The position numbers and the translations under genes were made by a program. Below are positions 25,405 to 32,080 of a DNA stretch of 44,270 bases, in pieces; position 1 is the stretch's first letter; every line of letters begins with the position of its first letter. The stretch is from a virus: positions 1 through 44,270 of IMG/VR virus record IMGVR_UViG_3300024999_000180. One strand, 5' to 3'. A model generated the notes under the pieces. That model was given only the letters and a program-made list of their open reading frames with translations, did not search any database and was not told where the DNA came from.

Positions 25405-25433
25405 TTAATTCAAATATCAAATTTGAATATAAT
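25405..25433 (+). promoter_or_regulatory. Candidate promoter with palindromic operator before the lysis cassette
   Basis: TATAAT at 25428-25433 lies 17 bases after TTAATT at 25405-25410. The palindrome ATTCAAAT (25408-25415) / ATTTGAAT (25421-25428), with a 5-base spacer, fills the gap between the two boxes. The -10 is perfect and the -35 weak, which suits an activated or repressed promoter. Confidence 0.4.
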
Positions 25434-25449
25434 AGTAGATAGGAGCAAT

Positions 25450-25806
25450 ATGAAAATTTCGAGAGAAGAAATCTCCCAAATATATCAAAAGGCAATAAAT
25501 TGTCCTTTTGTTAAAATTCGTCTTCCAGACAGATCATATATTCTTCCTACTGTTAGAGAAGTGCGAGATTGGATGGAAGAATTTGCTGTTGAACCATACA
25601 AAGAAGAAATAAATGATTGTGACAACAGGGCTGTAAAACTTCTTGCTCACTTTTCTGGAAAAGGATATGCTTTTGCATGGGCTTCAATTGGACATCATGA
25701 CATTTGTACTTTCCTTTCAGATCAAAAACAAATTTGGTATGTCGAACCGTCAAATTGTTTGATTTATCCACCCGATGTCGATTTGACTTGGATGGTAATG
25801 CCATAA
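25450..25806 (+). CDS. Papain-like-fold candidate protein
   Basis: ATG 25450, with TAGGAG just upstream, is chosen over TTG 25423. In the 118-residue product, DCDNRAVKLLAHF near residue 57, GHHDICTFLSDQ near 86 and WYVEPSN near 100 give Cys, His and Glu in the order of papain-like folds; small phage proteins with DCDxxA-H-EP are related to the MOA lectin C-terminal domain. If active it would be a cysteine peptidase or amidase. It lies between fibre genes and the lysis cassette. Confidence 0.5.
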   Translation: MKISREEISQIYQKAINCPFVKIRLPDRSYILPTVREVRDWMEEFAVEPYKEEINDCDNRAVKLLAHFSGKGYAFAWASIGHHDICTFLSDQKQIWYVEPSNCLIYPPDVDLTWMVMP

Positions 25807-25833
25807 GGCAAAATAACCAGATGGAGGAAACAA

Positions 25834-26478
25834 ATGAACAGTTTTAATTATGTGGATTGGCGGGCAGGACAGAGAAGGGGTAATCAAATTAAAAAAGAAA
25901 AGACGATTGAGAAAGTGATTATCACATTTATTTTGATTGGATTAACAGGATTGGTTTTGTTTACTTCCGGATGTGCTGTTCATCAACAAACAAATGAATT
26001 GATTGCACAGGCAAATGCAAACAGGCAGGAAGCATACGGAAATTCAATGGTTGCTTGCGGAGATAATGCAGCTTGCCAAGTTGGGGTATCAATGATGTTT
26101 GCTTCTGGGGCAGGTCAACAGCAATTCTTCCGTGAGGATTCCCCGCTTGATTATGTAAAAGTGAGTGGTTTTATTCTTGGTCCTATGGTTGATCTTTTCC
26201 GGTTGTATAAAACCACGACAAGTGGAGATCATGCAGGATTTGTGATTACCGGCGACAACAATCAAATCTCAGGAACGGCCAATAAACTTTCTGCCAATAA
26301 TCAAAGTACCTTGACTGGCACTTTTGATACCAATTCGAGCATTGAACATCTTGTTTATACTCAGGATAGTACACAATCAAGTTCTAACGGGAACGGTTCT
26401 GTCGAAAATGTTGAAAATCAGCAGGATAGACTTCCCGAAGAAACTCAAACTACAGCTCCAGAAACAACTGAAGAGTAA
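25834..26478 (+). CDS. Lipoprotein with long N-terminal extension
   Basis: 214 residues from ATG 25834 behind GGAGG. A basic N-terminus of about 28 residues is followed by a hydrophobic segment and lipobox LFTSGC with Cys near residue 47. If the short signal form is made, an internal GTG near 25915 could be used. The rest has helical AxANRQE repeats, a Gly-rich hydrophobic part and a polar Thr/Asn/Ser tail with a SGDHAGFVITGDNNQISG stretch. It resembles the lipoprotein at 469 in layout. In the lysis cassette it may act like an outer spanin, but its length is unusual for that. Confidence 0.65.
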   Translation: MNSFNYVDWRAGQRRGNQIKKEKTIEKVIITFILIGLTGLVLFTSGCAVHQQTNELIAQANANRQEAYGNSMVACGDNAACQVGVSMMFASGAGQQQFFREDSPLDYVKVSGFILGPMVDLFRLYKTTTSGDHAGFVITGDNNQISGTANKLSANNQSTLTGTFDTNSSIEHLVYTQDSTQSSSNGNGSVENVENQQDRLPEETQTTAPETTEE

Positions 26479-26583
26479 ATGAAGTTTCCTGTTAAAAAGC
26501 CAGTTATTATTTCTGTAACAGTAAAGTTTTCCACTATTTCACGGTGGTGGAAAACTTTACTTCAGCGATTGAGATTAAAGTAA
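26479..26583 (+). CDS. 34-residue basic reading frame (doubtful)
   Basis: ATG 26479 lies one base after the lipoprotein stop and the frame ends at 26583. The peptide is basic (KFPVKKPV, then SRWWKTLLQRLRLK), but the DNA contains a 14-base perfect inverted repeat that dictates part of the sequence, so it may simply be a structured leader before the endolysin gene. Confidence 0.25.
   Translation: MKFPVKKPVIISVTVKFSTISRWWKTLLQRLRLK
26521..26560 (+). promoter_or_regulatory. Perfect 14-base inverted repeat before the endolysin gene
   Basis: GTAAAGTTTTCCAC (26521-26534) pairs fully with GTGGAAAACTTTAC (26547-26560) around a 12-base loop. No T-run follows, so it is not a normal intrinsic terminator. 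It may slow ribosomes or protect mRNA just upstream of the M15 peptidase gene, or bind a protein. Confidence 0.7.
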
Positions 26584-26594
26584 AGGAATGAATC

Positions 26595-26963
26595 GTGGAT
26601 AATTTGAATCAATATTTTAAGAGGTCAGAATTTGAATGTAAATGTGCCCGTAAATGTGGATTTGATACAGTTGATAGCGAATTAATTGCTGTTTTAACTG
26701 ATGTTCGGGTTCATTTTAATCTTCCTGTAATAATCAATAGTGCATGTCGTTGTTTTCTTCATAATCAAGCGATTGGTGGTAGACCTCATTCATATCATTT
26801 ATCCGGCAGAGCTGCTGATATTCGAATTCCTGGGATTCAGCCGGAAAACATTTACCAATATTTAGATAACAGATATCCAGGAATATTTGGAATTCTTTGT
26901 TATAAAACCTTTATCCATATTGATACCCGTTCAAAAGAATCGTTCAGGATGCAAATAAAATAG
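26595..26963 (+). CDS. M15-family peptidoglycan peptidase (endolysin)
   Basis: 122 residues from GTG 26595 (AAAGGA upstream). The metallopeptidase signature is clear: SYHLSGRAADIRI gives His68 and Asp75, and FIHID gives His108, the zinc ligands of the M15_3 / VanY-like fold. It would cut peptide bonds in peptidoglycan stems. Length is normal for a single-domain phage endolysin without a binding domain. Its place before holin-like genes supports a role in host lysis. Confidence 0.85.
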   Translation: MDNLNQYFKRSEFECKCARKCGFDTVDSELIAVLTDVRVHFNLPVIINSACRCFLHNQAIGGRPHSYHLSGRAADIRIPGIQPENIYQYLDNRYPGIFGILCYKTFIHIDTRSKESFRMQIK

Positions 26964-26971
26964 AGGTTACT

Positions 26972-27484
26972 ATGAAAGGATCAAGGACAAAAACATTAAG
27001 GCATATTGAAACGGTAAGGAATTTTATTGGTGGAATAATATGTGAATTGATCAACAGACAACAACAACACGATCAATCAAAGCTCGAAGATCCTGAAGTA
27101 GAAATGTTTGAAAAGTTTACCCCACTTCTTCGCAAATCGACTTTCGGTTCAGAAGAGTACAAGGGACATTTAATGTCGATGCAGGCTGCTGTAGATCACC
27201 ACTATCGAAAGAATCGACATCATCCTGAGTTTCACCTCATGGGAGTAGAAAATGCTGATCCTGTGCGGAATTCGGTGTTTGAGAGAATGAACCTGATTGA
27301 CTTAACAGAAATGGCTTGTGATTGGTATGCTGCATCCTTGAGGCATGATGACGGAGATTATCGAAGAAGTATTGAGATAAATCAAAAGAGATTCGGATTT
27401 TCCGATGAAGTAAAAGACATACTTTTAAACACAATTGAATTCATAGAAGAGAAACAAATTTATCACAAAGCGGAGGAAAGTTGA
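26972..27484 (+). CDS. DUF5662-like phage protein
   Basis: 170 residues, largely helical. HDQSKLEDPEVEMF near residue 32, a VDHHYRKNRHHPEFH histidine cluster near 73, then NLIDLTEMACDWYAASLRH, form the pattern of DUF5662 proteins found in many phages. The His/Asp arrangement (H, HD, HH, D) hints at a metal-binding HD-like fold, which is inference. It sits between endolysin and holin-like genes; the next gene starts at its stop. Confidence 0.7.
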   Translation: MKGSRTKTLRHIETVRNFIGGIICELINRQQQHDQSKLEDPEVEMFEKFTPLLRKSTFGSEEYKGHLMSMQAAVDHHYRKNRHHPEFHLMGVENADPVRNSVFERMNLIDLTEMACDWYAASLRHDDGDYRRSIEINQKRFGFSDEVKDILLNTIEFIEEKQIYHKAEES

Positions 27485-27768
27485 TGTTGAATAAAATGTT
27501 GGTTGCTTTTGGGTTAAAGTACATTGCTGCAAAAACCGATGGGTATAAATCGTATTCAGGGGCAGCAGGAAAGATTATTGGTGGAATTGTTTCTATTCTT
27601 TCCGGGATTGTTGGAGGAATTAGTTATATGTATCCTGATTCTGGATTACCTGAGATGGAGATAGAAGCAATTACTACCCTAATTGGTGCTGGATTCTATG
27701 CTATTTCTTCAGGTATTCAAGGAATTGGAATTGCTCATAAACTCGTAAAAGTTGCTGAGGAGAAATAA
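27484..27768 (+). CDS. Holin-like membrane protein
   Basis: ATG 27484 overlaps the upstream stop (TGATG). In 94 residues there are two hydrophobic segments, about 27-48 (GKIIGGIVSILSGIVGGISY) and 60-82 (ITTLIGAGFYAISSGIQGIG), with a charged C-terminal tail, the form of a class II holin. Proximity to the M15 endolysin supports the role. Confidence 0.6.
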   Translation: MLNKMLVAFGLKYIAAKTDGYKSYSGAAGKIIGGIVSILSGIVGGISYMYPDSGLPEMEIEAITTLIGAGFYAISSGIQGIGIAHKLVKVAEEK

Positions 27769-28122
27769 ATGACAGCCCAGAAAAGAGATTGTGAAGATTG
27801 CGATGAACACAAAGTTTTGATTGAAAGAATAAAAATTCTTGAGAAACTCCCTTCTGTTTTTTCTTGGATGAACATGACAAAAGGAGTTGGATTTTTGCTG
27901 ATCGTTACTCTTACAATATTTTTTGGAATTTTGATGACAACCAGATCAGAATTGTTTGAAAAAAATAAGGATCAAGAAGTAAAGTTGGAAAAGCAAGTTG
28001 AAGTAATAAAAAGTACAGTAAATAAGATCGAAACAAATGTGGCTGTAATGGTAAGGACTTATGAAATGAGTCAACAAACAACCCAAAAAGAACTGGAAGA
28101 GATTAGAAGAAAAATACAATGA
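27769..28122 (+). CDS. Single-pass membrane protein with coiled-coil tail (lysis-associated)
   Basis: 117 residues. An N-terminal CxxCD motif (CEDCDEH) is followed by one membrane segment (about 42-62, GVGFLLIVTLTIFFGILM) and a charged coiled coil to the end (VEVIKSTVNKIETNVAVM...). The layout recalls XhlA-type or inner-membrane spanin-like lysis proteins, though the polarity does not settle which. It follows the holin-like gene by one base. Confidence 0.5.
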   Translation: MTAQKRDCEDCDEHKVLIERIKILEKLPSVFSWMNMTKGVGFLLIVTLTIFFGILMTTRSELFEKNKDQEVKLEKQVEVIKSTVNKIETNVAVMVRTYEMSQQTTQKELEEIRRKIQ

Positions 28123-28292
28123 AACTCTTACTTAGACAATGTTGTGTTTGTAAGAAATATGTAAATGAAAATGGGCAGCATCAGGCATTTCTCCCGACCT
28201 GCCCTTTCATTCCTATTTCACATGGATATTGTGATGAGTGCTTAGGGAAAGCATTAAAAGAAGTGCAATTAGCCAAAAAGAAAATATCATAA
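28119..28292 (+). CDS. 57-residue zinc-ribbon microprotein
   Basis: ATG 28119 overlaps the preceding stop. The peptide has a CCVCKKY motif near residue 8, then FIPISHGYCDECLGKALKE, giving two Cys pairs with a His nearby, as in zinc ribbons. It is the last gene of the plus-strand unit, and its 3' end overlaps the minus-strand HNH gene by six bases. Confidence 0.65.
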   Translation: MKLLLRQCCVCKKYVNENGQHQAFLPTCPFIPISHGYCDECLGKALKEVQLAKKKIS

Positions 28293-28727
28293 ATTATTCC
28301 ATAAAGTCATTTGACCGTTTTCTTCCATTAATTTTTTATTATCTTGCAACTTTCTTATTTGAATTAATCTGTAATTTTGTGTTGGAGTAAGTTGTTGTAA
28401 ATGAGAAGGATTTACACATAATGGATTTCTACATTTATGGTCAATATGCATTTGTTTTTCTATTGGACCATTAAATAAAGCATACGAAATTCTATGTGCC
28501 CATTTTGTCGATCCTCCTGGAGTTAGACAACATGGATATCCATTATGTGTTCTTCCTAACCATTCCCAACAACCACAAATAGATATTTTAACAAATTTTA
28601 AAAATATTTTTTTATATTCATTGTTTAATTCTTTTGGAATAGAAAATGGATTTATAATCATTTTCCCAGAATAACCAAATTTTCCTGCTTTTTGTCCTTG
28701 TTTTGGTTTTATTATTATAGTTAACAT
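28287..28727 (-). CDS. HNH endonuclease (homing-type)
   Basis: 146 residues on the minus strand. CGCWEWLGRTHNGYP, AHRISYALFNGPI, then MHIDHKCRNPLCVNPSHLQ is the HNH pattern with Cys pairs of free-standing phage homing endonucleases (HNH_3 type), with the His-Asp-His core near residues 97-101 and the final Asn-Pro-Ser-His. These nucleases nick DNA and move genes. It stands at the 3' convergence of the two transcription units. The upstream gene overlaps by TAATG. Confidence 0.82.
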   Translation of the reverse strand: MLTIIIKPKQGQKAGKFGYSGKMIINPFSIPKELNNEYKKIFLKFVKISICGCWEWLGRTHNGYPCCLTPGGSTKWAHRISYALFNGPIEKQMHIDHKCRNPLCVNPSHLQQLTPTQNYRLIQIRKLQDNKKLMEENGQMTLWNNL

Positions 28728-29125
28728 TAAAATTCATTATTAAAAGGTTTTGGCAATTCTCCAAATTGATTAAAAAATAGCATTTCATTTTCTGTCAAAT
28801 TTAAATCTTTTTTCATTGATTCAGCTATTTCTTTTAAACAATAGGCATATTTTGATTTAGATTCCTTACCGTTTTTTAATAGATTTAAAATTGATAATAT
28901 CCTTTCTCTTTTAATTATTGTTCTTTTACATTTTCTATTTTGATTTTTTTTTCGTGGATACCTTTTACAAAGTTCAGAATACCATTGAGGATTGTTCGAT
29001 TCAACTTGTCTAATTTTCAATCCATCTTTTTCTTTTTCTTCATTTTTATTTGGAACCAAGCATATTATGAGCCTATTGGAAACAAGGTCATAATACATAA
29101 ATTCATATATTTCCAATAGGCTCAT
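28727..29125 (-). CDS. Unknown basic protein whose start codon lies in a perfect stem
   Basis: I use ATG at 29125 (132 residues); a TTG four codons upstream is an alternative. The sequence is lysine- and arginine-rich in the middle (RYPRKKNQNRKCKRTIIKRER), with a helical C-terminal half (SKYAYCLKEIAESMKKDLNLT), suggesting nucleic acid binding. The first six codons and codons about 15-20 form a 17-base inverted repeat. No family was recognised. Confidence 0.55.
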   Translation of the reverse strand: MSLLEIYEFMYYDLVSNRLIICLVPNKNEEKEKDGLKIRQVESNNPQWYSELCKRYPRKKNQNRKCKRTIIKRERILSILNLLKNGKESKSKYAYCLKEIAESMKKDLNLTENEMLFFNQFGELPKPFNNEF

Positions 29126-29126
29126 A
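29066..29126 (-). repeat. Perfect 17-base inverted repeat covering a start codon
   Basis: 29066-29082 and 29110-29126 are exact reverse complements (core ATGAGCCTATTGGAAA against TTTCCAATAGGCTCAT) separated by 27 bases. On the minus-strand mRNA the start codon of the gene ending at 28727 is inside the left arm, so the stem could block initiation. It is not followed by a T-run, so it is not a terminator. Confidence 0.85.
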
Positions 29127-29130
29127 TTGT

Positions 29131-29322
29131 TTACCAAAATCCGGAATCATCAGAAGTTTCAACAGTAGCATTAATGCATTCTGGGAGTTTTCTAACACTT
29201 GATTTCAATGGCAGTTCAAAAACAAAGCAATAATTCCCTTCAACATACGAATCATCCTCTTTAAATCGACAGTCTTTGCAGTATTCTCCAGCCGGAATTC
29301 TTTCTACCTTAATGCAAATCAC
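29131..29322 (-). CDS. Cys-rich microprotein A (paralogue of the one at 29527)
   Basis: 63 residues from GTG 29322, with the strong site TAGGAGGAAGAA just before it, overlapping the upstream gene. PAGEYCKDCRFKE near residue 10, a later YCFVFELPL and KLPEC give four cysteines, as in a small zinc ribbon. The next copy (29527-29715) has PDGQKCKECFFKE, WCAIM and KLESC in the same order, so the two are paralogues. Confidence 0.65.
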   Translation of the reverse strand: MICIKVERIPAGEYCKDCRFKEDDSYVEGNYCFVFELPLKSSVRKLPECINATVETSDDSGFW

Positions 29323-29512
29323 TTCTTCCTCCTAATTTCGATTTTTTAAGCAGTTCGATATAGACTACATCTAATAGTCTAATCGTCTCAGGGACAGCAT
29401 TTTTGATTGCTAGTTTTCGACATTTGTTGCAGAGATCCCTCCTTTTATAGATTTCTGTATAGATCGACTTTCTTTCTCCGCAGTTTTCGCAATAGTCAAA
29501 TTCTTGGGACAT
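29309..29512 (-). CDS. Zinc-finger microprotein
   Basis: 67 residues with YCENCGERKS and LCNKCRKLA (CxxC and CxxC, 20 residues apart), a treble-clef or ribbon type zinc site, followed by a helix. It overlaps the GTG of microprotein A by 14 bases. The ribosome site is poor, AAGAAAAAG. Such small zinc proteins in phage early regions often bind host polymerase or DNA; no specific function is shown here. Confidence 0.6.
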   Translation of the reverse strand: MSQEFDYCENCGERKSIYTEIYKRRDLCNKCRKLAIKNAVPETIRLLDVVYIELLKKSKLGGRSDLH

Positions 29513-29526
29513 GACTTTTTCTTAAC

Positions 29527-29715
29527 TCAATTTTCCGGATTTACAAAAACAATTTCGCTGTTCAAACAACTTTCCAGTTTAGTTCCATCGTCAGGAAGTT
29601 TTCCTTTCATGATTGCACACCATTTCCAATCCTTGAATTTCCCAACTCCAGGTTCTTTGAAAAAACATTCTTTGCACTTTTGTCCATCAGGAACTTCGAT
29701 TGAAATTATTGCCAT
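29527..29715 (-). CDS. Cys-rich microprotein B (paralogue of the one at 29131)
   Basis: 62 residues; ATG 29715 follows AAGAAGG. Its CKECFFKE, WCAIM and KLESC motifs line up with microprotein A, with five residues inserted between the first Cys pair and the third cysteine region. Sequence divergence elsewhere shows an old duplication. It is probably a zinc ribbon. Confidence 0.65.
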   Translation of the reverse strand: MAIISIEVPDGQKCKECFFKEPGVGKFKDWKWCAIMKGKLPDDGTKLESCLNSEIVFVNPEN

Positions 29716-29739
29716 TTCATTTTTCCTTCTTTGGTGGTT

Positions 29740-29994
29740 TTATTCAAACGTATGGATACACTCTAATTCAAAATCTGTTCTTTCTGTGATTATAGAAATC
29801 CATTTTTGAACTTCTTTTTCAGGAAAAACAAGAGCCTTATCTTTATCTTTTTTATTTACCCATGAGACAAAACATACACCACGAAGTTCAAATATATACC
29901 AATTTCCATCTTTTGTTCTTATCCATACACCCTTTTCTATGGTTTTCTTATTTTTTGGAGCTAGAGATGGTTTATTTAAATTGTTAATTAACAT
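29740..29994 (-). CDS. Small unknown protein with Trp-rich strand pattern
   Basis: 84 residues. A basic N-terminus is followed by GVWIRTKDGNWYIFELRGVCFVSWVNK, repeated strands that suggest a small beta barrel or SH3-like fold, then a helix. It starts 5 bases after the SleB-like gene ends; GAGG lies about 14 bases upstream. No family was recognised. Confidence 0.5.
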   Translation of the reverse strand: MLINNLNKPSLAPKNKKTIEKGVWIRTKDGNWYIFELRGVCFVSWVNKKDKDKALVFPEKEVQKWISIITERTDFELECIHTFE

Positions 29995-29998
29995 ATAT

Positions 29999-30388
29999 TT
30001 ATTTAAACCTCATTTGTTTGTCATCTCGATAAAAAGAATGATTTCCAATTTTACGAACGAATGTCATTGATTTTGTCCATGAGGGGAGAACGACATTTGG
30101 ATTGAAATAGTGATCAGCTCCTTGTAAGCAATGGCCTAACGACCTTTCCTGGATGCAGTTTGCTGCCGAGATAATACATTTTCGAAAAGATTCTGAATCA
30201 AGGATTTTTGATTGTTCAGGAAAAGAAGTTCCGATAGTCCATGAGAATTGTGAAGGGGCAAGGATGATTTCTTTTACGGTTTTGTTTCTGGTGATCACAC
30301 GATTTAAAACAACATGACAAACAGCTATTTGTCCTTCTGTCAATTCTCCTCTTGCTTCATGATAAGTGTTAAGTCCTAACCAATACAA
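29999..30388 (-). CDS. SleB/CwlJ-type cell wall hydrolase domain
   Basis: 129 residues. YHEARGELTEGQIAVCHVVL near residues 9-28 is the Hydrolase_2 (SleB) signature with the catalytic glutamate, and GADHYFNPNVV lies further on. These enzymes cleave peptidoglycan glycan strands. No ATG lies in frame ahead of the domain. The only possible start is TTG 30388, with AGGA directly before it, so the true start is uncertain. It is a second hydrolase, in the minus-strand early-type region rather than beside the M15 endolysin. Confidence 0.8.
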   Translation of the reverse strand: MYWLGLNTYHEARGELTEGQIAVCHVVLNRVITRNKTVKEIILAPSQFSWTIGTSFPEQSKILDSESFRKCIISAANCIQERSLGHCLQGADHYFNPNVVLPSWTKSMTFVRKIGNHSFYRDDKQMRFK

Positions 30389-30408
30389 ATCCTCAGCATA
30401 TCATGAAG

Positions 30409-30723
30409 TCAAAGTTCTCCTTTAATTAAATCAGGACATTCATAACAACGAAATGGAAAATTTTCTTTTACAACACAATTTTCCTGTCCTTTACAAGCGT
30501 ATTCTATATCCGGTTTTGTTTCAAACCAATTTGCTTTCCGTCCACAATAGCAATCAAATGTACGCATTACTTCGCAGTCGGCGGCAACAGTTATTTCTCG
30601 CCCATCAACAAGATTGAATACTTTTCCCTTTAATTGCTTCCAAGGAACATCACAATTTCCCCAGTCGTTTCTGTTTTTGCAATCTTTACAGAATAGTGGT
30701 TTTACTATTATTGGAATTCCCAT
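30409..30723 (-). CDS. Cysteine-rich unknown protein
   Basis: 104 residues with ten cysteines in pairs (FCKDCKNR, then GNC, DCYCGRK, QENC and CYECPD), pointing to two small zinc sites. A central part, VNLVDGREITV-like strands, may form a beta hairpin. ATG 30723 begins just after the upstream stop. No family is recognised; it belongs to the group of zinc-ribbon-like small proteins in this block. Confidence 0.6.
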   Translation of the reverse strand: MGIPIIVKPLFCKDCKNRNDWGNCDVPWKQLKGKVFNLVDGREITVAADCEVMRTFDCYCGRKANWFETKPDIEYACKGQENCVVKENFPFRCYECPDLIKGEL

Positions 30724-30725
30724 AA

Positions 30726-30953
30726 TTAATTACCATACCAAGTTGTACAAATATGATTATGGATTATTCCACTTGTTAATTGTTTTCTTCTCCTGGCACA
30801 TTCTCGTTTTCCTTGATGTGGACGTGAATTGCTTCTTTTATATAATTTACTGAAATTGAAATTCTTCTTTCTTGGTTCAAATAAATGAGAAATAAATTGA
30901 GCAAACAATTTTACGTTTGTTTGATAGCTAAATATAGTAAATGTTTTATTCAT
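30726..30953 (-). CDS. Small basic protein
   Basis: 75 residues, strongly basic (RPHQGKRECARRRKQL), without a clear fold. It has one of the best ribosome sites in the block (AAGGAGAATAACA before ATG 30953), so it is probably made in quantity. The charge suggests DNA or RNA binding; no family is recognised. Confidence 0.5.
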   Translation of the reverse strand: MNKTFTIFSYQTNVKLFAQFISHLFEPRKKNFNFSKLYKRSNSRPHQGKRECARRRKQLTSGIIHNHICTTWYGN

Positions 30954-30981
30954 TGTTATTCTCCTTAAAAAGTTTCAGTTG

Positions 30982-31713
30982 TTATTTTCCGTGTTGAGAT
31001 AAATATCGAATCTTATCCATAGTGACCATTTCATTGATATTAATCTTGTCAACATTGAGCTGATTTACAAGATCAAAGTATTGCTCATAGATATGCAACC
31101 CATCGCTGTAAGCGAAGATTGATCCATCAACAACGGGGAAATACCCGCAAATAGAATCAAGAACATAATCTTTTAATAACTGAAGACCACCTAAATTTTC
31201 GGGAAAACCAGAATAAAGATCCCATGACCGAAAATATAAGGTCATATTCAACTTTCCATTTACTACTTTGAAAGAAATTGAACGAAGGCAAGGAGGATCA
31301 GGCAAAAAAGTTGTTTCAGAATTTCCAATACAAATTGTTGCTTGATTTGTATTTCCTTTTGATACGATTAACAAATCTATTATTCTATCAATTTGTGTTG
31401 TAATAAATTCCCCATACGTATATTCTTCGTTCTCAGCTTTTTCTGATCCCATAATCTGATTCACAAAATAACTTTCAATTTTCTTTTCATCAGTAGGAGC
31501 AGGAATGCCTGCTGGAAGGATAGGGGCAAGTGGACGAGTTTCCGGATTGGTTATTGTGATGAAAACAGAATCAAGTTGTTTTCTGATCTGTCCTTCATAA
31601 CTTCCTTTTTCAACAACAAAATCATATCCGTTTTTAATACACAACCACATTGCGTCTCGCCACACTTCATTGATGTCATATCCACGAACACAATTGAAAT
31701 CAAAGTTTATCAT
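30982..31713 (-). CDS. Thymidylate synthase family protein (ThyA-like, archaeal-type)
   Basis: I use ATG 31713 (AAGAGGAATAAA upstream), giving 243 residues. DPPCLRSISFKV places the catalytic Cys at 142, FRSWD at 161-165 matches the phosphate/dUMP region, PENLGG gives Asn173, and LHIYE gives His207 and Tyr209, the usual nucleotide contacts. The PPCLR and YFRSWDLYSGFP wording is closest to archaeal-type ThyA. Asn in that position argues for dUMP, where dCMP hydroxymethylases have Asp. The enzyme makes dTMP, or by relation a 5-hydroxymethylated uridylate for modified phage DNA; the sequence cannot separate these. Confidence 0.8.
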   Translation of the reverse strand: MINFDFNCVRGYDINEVWRDAMWLCIKNGYDFVVEKGSYEGQIRKQLDSVFITITNPETRPLAPILPAGIPAPTDEKKIESYFVNQIMGSEKAENEEYTYGEFITTQIDRIIDLLIVSKGNTNQATICIGNSETTFLPDPPCLRSISFKVVNGKLNMTLYFRSWDLYSGFPENLGGLQLLKDYVLDSICGYFPVVDGSIFAYSDGLHIYEQYFDLVNQLNVDKININEMVTMDKIRYLSQHGK

Positions 31714-31714
31714 T

Positions 31715-32074
31715 TTATTCCTCTTTAAATAGATTTTCAAGAAATCGACGTAATGAACGATTTGCAACAATTTCCCTTACTTCTTCTGAATAATTAATAT
31801 CAATTTCATCATTTCCTTCAATATCTTTATGGCATTTATCTAATGCTTCTTTTATTCTTCTAATTTTATCAGCATTAGAACTTGAATTACTTATATCATT
31901 AAGATGTCTTGAAGCTATTTTTAAAGATTCTAACCTGCTTTTATTTTCAATATCTTTTATTTCTTGAGTTTTGTGAATATAATCATCACATGATTTATGA
32001 ATATGAATGCTGCATGCTCCTTCATATTCAACATCATTATTCCAACATTTTTCATTATCACAATCTGGTTTCAT
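31715..32074 (-). CDS. Unknown charged helical protein with Cys/His N-terminus
   Basis: 119 residues. The N-terminus (CDNEKCWNN, then CSIHIHKSC) holds four cysteines and two histidines, a likely zinc site; the rest is charged helix (LESLKIASRHL, IRRIKEALDKCHKDI). ATG 32074 follows GTGAGGAAGT. It ends one base before the ThyA-like gene start, so both may be made together. No family is recognised. Confidence 0.5.
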   Translation of the reverse strand: MKPDCDNEKCWNNDVEYEGACSIHIHKSCDDYIHKTQEIKDIENKSRLESLKIASRHLNDISNSSSNADKIRRIKEALDKCHKDIEGNDEIDINYSEEVREIVANRSLRRFLENLFKEE

Positions 32075-32080
32075 ACTTCC

